This document shows, one piece after another, positions 56,517 through 64,000 of a DNA stretch of 64,000 nt (the stretch's first letter is position 1; every line of letters starts with the position of its first letter). A program made the translations under genes and the position numbers. A model generated the notes under the pieces. That model searched no databases. It saw only the letters and a list, made by a program, of their open reading frames with translations, and was not told the DNA's origin. Source of the DNA: Dioszegia crocea (lineage: Eukaryota > Basidiomycota > Tremellomycetes > Tremellales > Bulleribasidiaceae); contig BCKK01000009.1 of NCBI GenBank assembly GCA_001600615.1, positions 843,213-907,212 of the forward strand. The letters are read 5' to 3'.

Positions 56517-56545
56517 GTTAAAGGAGTGCGGGTACGACGCGTAAG
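56517..56545 (+). promoter_or_regulatory. Accessory promoter module upstream of 56.7-kb gene
   Basis: GTTAAAGGAGTGCGGGTAC is followed by GACGCGTAAG, about 140-170 bases before the ATG at 56691. A GTGGCGGGTATAAGAGCC TATA-like element follows at 56590-56607. Confidence 0.55.
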
Positions 56546-56690
56546 AGACACACTAAGGACGACGTTTCCCCGTGATTTGATCGAGCTTGTGGCGGGTATA
56601 AGAGCCATGTAAGCCCCCTCCATTTCCGAGTTTCTTCATATCACTCCATCACCCCATCTACTTTACCAACCCCCTCTGCATTCACACACG

Positions 56691-57236
56691 ATGACTGAAA
56701 TGACCGAGATGGCCTCTTCCACCTTCCCTCCCACTGATCCGTCCGACACCACCAAGGTCATTCAGCTCCAGAACACCGAACTCAAAACCATCATTGGACA
56801 GCTCACTCGACAGAGCAAGATGATGGGGGACCTACTCTTAATCGAGTCCGATCTCTACACCTTGCCCGAGGTCGGGAAGCGCTCATGGGACAAGTCGAAG
56901 ACAGTCTTGAAATCAGTGGCGAAGTGGGGTGGGATCAGCGCTGCTGCTGTGGCGTTCATGCTCTGCACTGCGGCTGCTGCTGGGGTGGGCGCGGGCACGA
57001 TGGGATTCTGGGGTTCGGCTATGGGAGGCGCAGCTGGTGCAGCTGTTGGGACCGGTACGGTCTCTGTTGTCGAAGGGCTCTCCCAGTCAGTTATGACGCA
57101 CGGGGAAGAGATGGGCAAGGAGATGTTCTCTACGAATTTCTGCGAGCAGGTGAACCTCTTCGCGAGGGTGCGTGAGGAAGGCTACTTGTCTGAGCTCTTG
57201 AGCAAGGCTGTCGCTTCTGCCAAGAATGCCCTTTGA
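56691..57236 (+). CDS. Accessory Gly/Ala-rich membrane protein (copy B)
   Basis: This is a 181-residue single-exon protein, not recognised. It starts MTEMTEMASSTFPPTDPSDT after a CACACACG leader. A helical segment (VIQLQNTELKTIIGQLTRQS) corresponds in position to the coiled coil of the 55869 gene. Then comes KSVAKWGGISAAAVAFMLCT then AAAAGVGAG, a long Ala/Gly hydrophobic region with GGAAGAAVGTGTVSVV. This could form two close membrane spans or a glycine-rich pore-like helix pair. A polar amphipathic C-terminus (LFARVREEGYLSELLSKAVA) follows. It shares K-W-G-x-x-[SA]-A-A-A-V with copy A. An alternative start 12 bases downstream (Met5) exists. Confidence 0.65.
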   Translation: MTEMTEMASSTFPPTDPSDTTKVIQLQNTELKTIIGQLTRQSKMMGDLLLIESDLYTLPEVGKRSWDKSKTVLKSVAKWGGISAAAVAFMLCTAAAAGVGAGTMGFWGSAMGGAAGAAVGTGTVSVVEGLSQSVMTHGEEMGKEMFSTNFCEQVNLFARVREEGYLSELLSKAVASAKNAL

Positions 57237-57453
57237 TACTTCTGTAGGCTTCCGATCGTCTGGATCTGTACTTATGCAACGCATTGCTCTGATTCTGACT
57301 CTTCTGAAGGTAGCTGTCTCTGAATGTGGCGGAAATTCGCGCACGGACATGATCAGTTTGGCGCCACTTTCGCCGCCACCCAAAATGACGTTTTCAGTCG
57401 CCCATTGTCTGCGATACTACTCTATTGTCCCCTAATTCAGCTACATCTACACC

Positions 57454-59301
57454 ATGTATCGCCTAGCCGCAGCTCGCCTTATATCACGGAGACAAGTGAC
57501 GGCTATCGCTCCGTCAAATCTCCGGAGAAATCTTTCTGTAACTTCCCCCGCATTCGTCAAGATCAGATCGTCGAAACCTCCCTCTTCCACCTCGGCCCGG
57601 ACTGCCCCACCTTCACCGGCAGAACGACCACCTACCCCTCCACCAGAGACCAAGACTACTCCACCACCATTTGAGCCTCTAGTATCCGAAGCTTCATCCG
57701 GCTTACCCCCACATCCGATCAGCGATCCTATCCCTACTCCAAGCGCAAAAGTCGAAACTCCTCTCGAAGCTGAAATCCCACTTGAGCAGCCTAGCCCTGC
57801 TCCCGTTGTGGAAGAGGCAGAACCTGTCATATCCGACTTCTCCAAGCTCCCTTCGCTCGATATCGACCCGGATGTAGCATTGCCAGAACCGAAGAATGAG
57901 GGAGAAGAAGAGGGCGGAAAGCGAGAGAGAACAGGAGCGAGTCGGAAGGAATATGTCACTAGCATGGAAAGGCAGAGGAGGATGTACCTGAGGGTGCTGT
58001 TAGGCGCTGCTCTAGCAGGTGGGATTGGTGGGGCGTACTACCTCGGAAAGGCGGATGAGAGTGTGGCTGAAGTTGCGGAGGGCGGAGTAGGTGGGCATTG
58101 GCATCGACTACAAACCAACGTTGCCGAGATGTTTGATGTGAGTAATACGCTGCCGCTTGTAGTACTTTCAGCTGATAATTTCAGATATTCAGCAAGCCCG
58201 CTTTCAAAGTACTGCTCCCCGATCCCCTTCCCCCACCCCACCAGCGCCCTTACACCCTAGTTATCGACCTAGAAGGTCTGCTAGTATCTTCGTCCTGGGA
58301 TGTGAGTTCTAGATCTTACCGAATCGCTATATATGCTGATTCTGTAGCGCGCGACTGGATGGCGCACGGCCAAGCGACCAGGAACAGATTACTTCCTGGC
58401 CTACCTGAGTCAATTCTACGAGATCGTCTTATTCACATCCCAGCCTAGCATTGTGAGTTGCACCTACCTTAACCAGATGCTGGATTTGACAATACAGAAT
58501 GCCGCACCAGTCGCCGAGAAGCTAGATCCCTTCGGCGCTTTTGTCCCCTACAAGCTATTCCGGGAATCGACCCGATCTCACAATGGCAAAGTGGTCAAAG
58601 ACCTCTCGTACCTCAACCGAGACCTGAGCAAAGTGGTCATGGTCGACACTGTGGCCGATCATGGTGCCCTGCAGCCTGAAAACTCCATCACCATCAGACC
58701 TTGGGTAGCGGGTAAAGGTGGAGATCGGGGTCTGGTCGATTTGATCCCTTTCCTAGAATGTAAGTCTGAGGTGCGGGTAGTGCTGATGCCAGCTATCGCA
58801 ATGTTCAATGCCAAGGACGTCCGACCTATCATTCAGGCCTACGCCGGAAAAGACATTCCTATCGAATACGCGAAGAAAGAGGCGGAGGCTAAGCAGAAGG
58901 CAACGGAAGAGTGGGAGAGGCAACATCCTAATTCGTCAATAGGCGGCGGGTCGAGTTGGTTGAGCGGGACATTTGGGAGTGTAGCTTCGGTGAGCTGGGT
59001 TCTAGAATATCGTGGGCTATAGCTGACATAACAGTCCGGAAAGGCTAGACCTAATCAACCCATGACGTACTTGGATATCAAGCGTGCAGAGGCACAACAG
59101 AGCTATCTTGCCGAGCAGAAGTACTGGAAAGATCACGAGGAGGAGTTCAAGAAGTGAGTCGACTGTTTCGTACGCGGCTGTTTTTCACTTGCTGACGTCG
59201 ACAGATTGGTAGAAGAGGACAAGGCGAAGCAGATGGCAGAGATGAAGGGCAGTCTGATGGGTTACTTCGGAGGTGGCCCAAAGAAGGAAGCAGGCAAGTA
59301 G
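57454..59301 (+). CDS. TIM50: TIM23 presequence translocase subunit Tim50
   Basis: Tim50 is the inner-membrane receptor that hands presequence proteins from TOM to TIM23. The start [20 protein letters not shown] is a mitochondrial presequence. A Pro/Glu-rich stretch and a membrane span ([20 protein letters not shown]) follow. The FCP1-like domain reads [77 protein letters not shown] and [12 protein letters not shown], closely matching the family. The phosphatase D-x-D-x-[TV] motif is absent, as is usual for Tim50. The C-terminal coiled part ([20 protein letters not shown]) ends [10 protein letters not shown]. Six introns of about 50 bases separate the exons. Confidence 0.95.
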
Positions 59302-60116
59302 AGACAGATACATATCTTGATCATGATTTATCCCACTCAAGCAGTCATGTCTCGATCGATGGTCGGGCCAGGATCGCTGGTGATTGGTGGTCTCGAAGCT
59401 ACTGACAGGCGTGACCAGAGCAGTTGATCGCTCGGCTGGGGAAGATGGCCCATACCCTTTCAGTCCTCTCGATCCGATCAGACTGACGTAGGCCAGAGCA
59501 GCTCAACTTGACATGCGCGCGTGAGTGAGAGCGGCTCTGCACACTGTCTCCATTCAACGCCAAGAAGGACCGCCTGACTAATTCCAGGTCAGACAGCATC
59601 AAAATTGCGGCGGGCTACTTTTTCTACCGCATGAGGCAATTCTACCCTCCTCACTCCCCCACTTTCCCCACCCTCCAATCCGATTGACACCTTACACACC
59701 TCCTACATGTCATGGCACACTTACTGCTGGGTACTTATCAGAGCAGCTTGGCGCCCATTGAGGCGGTGACTCACTTGATGAGCCACAGCGGGTCGGTTGC
59801 CCTCGACAGCAACATGTGATCAGAAGGTCCGCGCAGACCGGGGGACCAACATGTACAGACTTGACCACTGCCATACGCATCCGTCGGGGTGATGCGCTCG
59901 ATAGAGGCAAAGCTTACCGCAGAAGGCTTGTCGACACTCCCATATGTATACTGCTCAGAGGTCCCGGTCACAGGTCTCAGGCGGCTATATGGGACATTGA
60001 CACGCATTGCACAGACGCCACACACACACACGCCGCTTGGACCACTGGCAAATTTTGGGCCAAAACACTCAAGTCACGTCTGTGTAGTCTATGACATTGT
60101 ACATCACTATCGCACT
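59302..60116. other. Intergenic region upstream of helicase gene
   Basis: About 815 bases hold no supported gene. A short ACACACAC run lies near 60020. The helicase promoter should be here. Confidence 0.45.
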
Positions 60117-63100
60117 ATGCTCCTTCATCAACCCCATTCCCCTAGTCACGGGCATGTCCACCGTGGGCGAGGACGGGGCTTTGAGCGGTCTCGTAGGTCA
60201 CAAGGGCAATTACGTCAGCTAATAACAGGCGTATTTATTTCTGCAGCAGCTCCATCACTTTCGTCCGCAACCACAAGTATCGTCCGTGGGTACGGTAAAC
60301 ATGGGCGCGGGACTCGAGGGCACCATACAGAAGGACGCGGTGTAGTATCCAAAGGTGAGTCCAGCAATAAGGGCGCGCTGAGGGGTTAAATTGAGCTTGC
60401 GCTGATGGCAGATCACCGTCCAGCTCATACCGCAATGGTCGGCCTTCGTCTACCGCCGGTGGTCCAGACCCGCCTAGGCAGGCTGAATATCATGCCGTCG
60501 TCGAAAGAAGCAAGTACTGAGCCCGAGCTTTCGGAGTTGCAGGAAGTTATGCAAAATGACGAAAGGACCGTGCAGAGCATGTGAGTGCGCGGCTAAAATC
60601 AAGGCTGATGTCAGGATGGAGAAGCAATTCAGCATGCTACGGTACGACTGCACCTTGTCGATCAGGTCTGCGATATGCGGGTGTATAAAGGATCTGAGCG
60701 ATCAAGGATATGGAATCTCGTCCCGTAAGCCACTAGCCACCAGGTCTTATCGTTACTGATACAGTAGTCGAGCAGATACTTTTGGATGGAGGCGGGATCT
60801 ACAAGCCGGCCTATTCAGCAGATGATGCCAGGTGAGTCGTCTATGCTAGCTATGAAGTTTGGGCTGATGAAGCAGTCCTGTCCCCCTGATATCAGACGTT
60901 AAATTCACCAGATTCGCCCTTCATCGCCATGCTGGTCTGAACGGTCTCGCTTTCTACGTCTCAGCCAGTGCGCCACCAGGCCCCGCTCGAAGTCCGATGC
61001 CTCGCACCAGAGTGATGTTCTGGGAACAAGGCAAGCGGCTTATGTCTGGCGGGATGGTCGCATTGATCACGGTCATTCCGGGAGCACCGCCAGATGTGCG
61101 GATGGCGACTGTGGCGAAGGGTGAGTTCTGATGCTCTTGTCTAAGTCATGATCAGCAACTAACGTTGTAGATGTGACTCTAGGTGTCCCAGAACAGCGAA
61201 ACGGGATTCCAAGCATCGATTTCGCCCTCAATTTTTCAGATCCAAAAGACGCAGAATGGGCTTCATCCCAATTTCTGCAGGGGGACCAGTCGCGCCCGCC
61301 GACCCGATTCATCTTGGAGAACCCTGTCTTGCACGCCAGCTATACCCCATTCCTTCGAGCTATTCAAACGGCGGACCCTATCCACCAACAATCCTCATTA
61401 TACTCTGCAATCAATTTCGATCCATCTACCGGAACTCCCCCCAACGTACCAGCCTACACACGTAACCCCTCATTTCGATGGGATCTTACTCCGCTCCTCA
61501 ATCCGGGTTGCACATCGACTATGCAGCCTGGCAGCGAGGGATCTATCGCCGGGGCACGACAAATGTTGAAGAGCAATAGCACGCTGGACCCCTCGCAGGC
61601 AAACGCTATTGTCTCTGCTCTCACTCAGGAGCTCTGCCTGCTCCAGGGCCCGCCTGGGACGGGTAAAACATACACTGGTGTTCAGCTCCTTCGTCTTCTC
61701 GTTCACAACAACGTCGGTCCTGTCATCGTCATGGCTCAAACCAACCACGCCCTCGACAACATCCTACTATCCACCTATAACAGCGGTACGACAAACATGA
61801 TCCGTCTCGGCGCCGGATCGGCCGATCCAATCTTGAGCCAGTTGAGTTTGAAGAATAAGGCCAAGAAGGCACAAGGACTTGGCCCGATTGTGGGCAGTAT
61901 GATTCAAATGGAAACAGTCAGTTATCGTCATGTGATCGATGAACACAGCTGATGTCGAACAGGAAATGTTGTCACTATCTGATAAGATGTCCTCTGTCAA
62001 GATCCCCATTACCCATATCCTTGAATTACTATCCTCCGACTATTCCAGTCACTGGTCCAGTATGAACGGGCCACCTGCCTATATCGAAGACATGATGGAT
62101 CGCGAAGGTGGGAATGATGACGGATGGGGCACGGATAGGCGGGGAAGGCTGGCTAGGGATGCTGCTACATGGAGATTTTGGGTGAATGGGGAAGACATAC
62201 GACGCCTCGAGAAAATCGCAAAAAAGGATACATCCCAATACCCTGGAACGGACAAAGTCAGTGACTGGATGGCGAATCTGAATCTGGGGCGGTGGGGCGA
62301 TGGACCAGAAGCTGGACGCGGTCAATCTCGTCTAGATGAAGTAAGTTGACATCGTCTCTCATAGCGACACCAACTTACAGTCAGAACAATAATGCCCGAT
62401 CGGAAGCTCTGGACAACAACCACCGTTCAGATGCCAACTTCGATTCATCGGACTTCCCACCCGTCTCAACTACAGATCGGTCGATCGACATGCTCCTCGT
62501 CGATCCGGACGTCTGGAACTACTCCCGAACAGAGAGAAAGACTTTCGGACAACATCTTGAGACCGAGACCAGGAGTCAAGGCATCCTTCATTACACCCAG
62601 CGTTTCCGAGTCCTTGCGGCACAATATGAAGCTAGCTGCATCATGTTCCACGCGGCCCAAAAGCAGGTGAGGCGGTCAATGAGAGTATGGCTAATGACCA
62701 GAGTCAAGGTACTGCTTTGGAAGGTGTGAAGATTATTGGATGTACGACGAATGGTGCAGCTAGGCTACGGGATGTCATCCAGGTAAGCTCTATCAATCTC
62801 AATGATGTCCAGAAGCTGATGACAATAGATGTCATCACCTACAGTCCTAATCATAGAAGAAGCAGGCCAAGCTCTCGAAGCGCACGTCCTCGCAGCTCTC
62901 TCTCCCTCTATTCAGCACATCATTCATATTGGAGATCCCCAACAATTACGCTGTATCACAAATTGCCACCAACTCTCTGTCGACTCGTCTGTCGGAGCTG
63001 CCCACTATCGTCTCAACGAGAGTATGATGGAGCGTCTTTCTGCTGCTGGATATCCGATGGCGCAACTACAGACACAGCGGCGTATGAGGCCACAAATCTC

Positions 63101-64000
63101 AGCATTGATTAGAAATACAATCTATCCGGAATTGTTGGATGGCGATAGAGTCCTGAGTTATCCTCAAGTTCAGGGAGCATCAAAGAATGTTTTCCTTTTG
63201 TGAGTTGTCGTGCGCGTATGAGTCTGTGCAGAAGCTGATCCAAAAGTGATCATCAGCATATGGAAATGGCGGATGGACAGGGAGGGACCAAGGCGAATCC
63301 GTGGGAAGTGAGTTAACCTCCTGGTGTCTATGTCTGAGGAGAACTGACAATTAAGGCAAAAATGGCAGCTGAGCTCGCGCTCTACTTCGCTAAACAAGGC
63401 TGTTATCCCGCTGAGAAAGGCGTAGTCATCTTGGTGAGCTTTGTTCGACGTTGATGACTTTGAATACGAAGCTGACACCACAGTGCGCGTATGCAGGGTG
63501 AGCTGTTTGTTGATTAAAATTGGCCAACATGAAAGCTGACTCGCATAGTCAAGTCGCGGAGATGGAATATTGTCTCCAAGGTCGGGCTAATGTCATCACT
63601 GGCGATAAAGAGAAGGAAGCCATGGCTCGGTCTGGGAAAGGCGGGTTCTTTAACGGCTCATCAGACTTTGACTTGACTGTAAGTTGTTCATCTCATTTCT
63701 ATGTCAAACTGACGTTGTAGGTCATGGTCAGGACGATCGATAGTTTCCAGGGTGAAGAAGCCGAGATGTAAGTTGAGAGGTTTATGTAAACACCAGAACA
63801 CAGCTTACCATCTCAGCATCATCCTCTCTTTAGTGCGAAACGGCGGCGACGATCCAGGACGGACTATTGGGTTCCTCAGAGTGAGTCTTCATCTGTATAT
63901 CAAAATCTTGCTGACATCGCCAGACCAACAATCGTATCAACGTCGCTGTCTCTCGAGCGAAGCAGGGGTTATACATCCTCGGCAATGCTCCTCAGCTCGC
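60117..64000 (+). CDS. ZNFX1/NFX1-type SF1 RNA helicase, 3' end outside window
   Basis: The helicase resembles the ZNFX1 group, linked in fungi and animals to small-RNA silencing. The probable N-terminus (60117) is Arg/Gly-rich (HGHVHRGRGRGFERSRRSQG); the first three exons are tentative. Later exons give MEKQFSMLRYDCTLSIRSAI, the conserved ZNFX1-type lead-in. Motif I is LCLLQGPPGTGKTYTGVQLL and motif Ia VIVMAQTNHALDNILL. Motif II is VLIIEEAGQALEAH (near 62845), then HIIHIGDPQQLRC (motif III). RMRPQISALIRNTIYP follows, then TIDSFQGEEAEI and NRINVAVSRAKQGLYILGNA (motifs V-VI) at the right edge. A long insertion (61950-62640) with an acidic, Trp-rich segment separates motifs Ia and II. Any NF-X1 zinc fingers would lie beyond the window. 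A frame break near 62390 suggests another small intron. Confidence 0.88.

Overview
The window looks like a chromosomal segment from a basidiomycete fungus, most likely a Tremellomycete yeast (Cryptococcus, Kwoniella or Saitozyma type). The evidence is a dense mix of intron-rich genes on both strands, short introns of about 45-90 bases with GTGAGT/GTAAGT donors and CTGAC/CTAAC branch sites, and recognisable fungal proteins. I saw no tRNA or rRNA gene, no CRISPR array and no intact transposon. Intron borders were read by eye from reading-frame continuity, so exon details are inferences.

Two kinds of gene alternate. The first kind is conserved and intron-rich: actin (cut by the left edge), RPN10, SHR3, CDC14, a DCAF4-type WD40 protein, DSS4/Mss4, a Mug190/tricalbin-type SMP-C2 protein, ERG3, a DPH4-type J-protein, a Pro/Ala/Lys-rich protein, dynein light intermediate chain, MCH1, a small coiled-coil protein, ATP19, MRPL16, a mitochondrial 3-ketoacyl-CoA thiolase, a DCAF11-type WD40 protein, TIM50, and a ZNFX1-type helicase (cut by the right edge).

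The second kind is accessory. These are small or medium unrecognised proteins, mostly single-exon, in islands at about 5.9-10.8 kb, 30.4-31.4 kb, 41-45.3 kb and 51.7-57.2 kb. They include a family of about 350-residue proteins sharing an S-Y-R-P...E-G-H-x-G-[IL]-R block (7870-8997, 9485-10549, 43206-44276, possibly 30463-31360), two tandem 82-85-residue paralogues, a Tyr/Gly/Asn-rich protein, coiled-coil or Gly/Ala-rich membrane proteins, and a gene with a signal peptide and a full calpain-type catalytic triad.

The most interesting point is that the accessory genes look co-regulated although their proteins are mostly unrelated. About 115-270 bases upstream of the start many carry a TGTAAGGAT-like box followed by a GACGCGT box. 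Several also have a TATA-like TAAGGTGGCGAGCAT element, and many have a CACACA-rich leader running directly into an ATGAC or ATGAG start. I propose an undescribed lineage-specific regulon or expanding gene family. The promoter similarity is visible in the sequence; the function is not known.

Other notable structures are a tandemly duplicated exon pair with conserved 89-base exons and 51-base introns (24832-25842), an 11-base microexon in ATP19, a 111-base three-copy tandem repeat (about 31610-31905), and a degenerate array of promoter-like repeats at 41170-41610.
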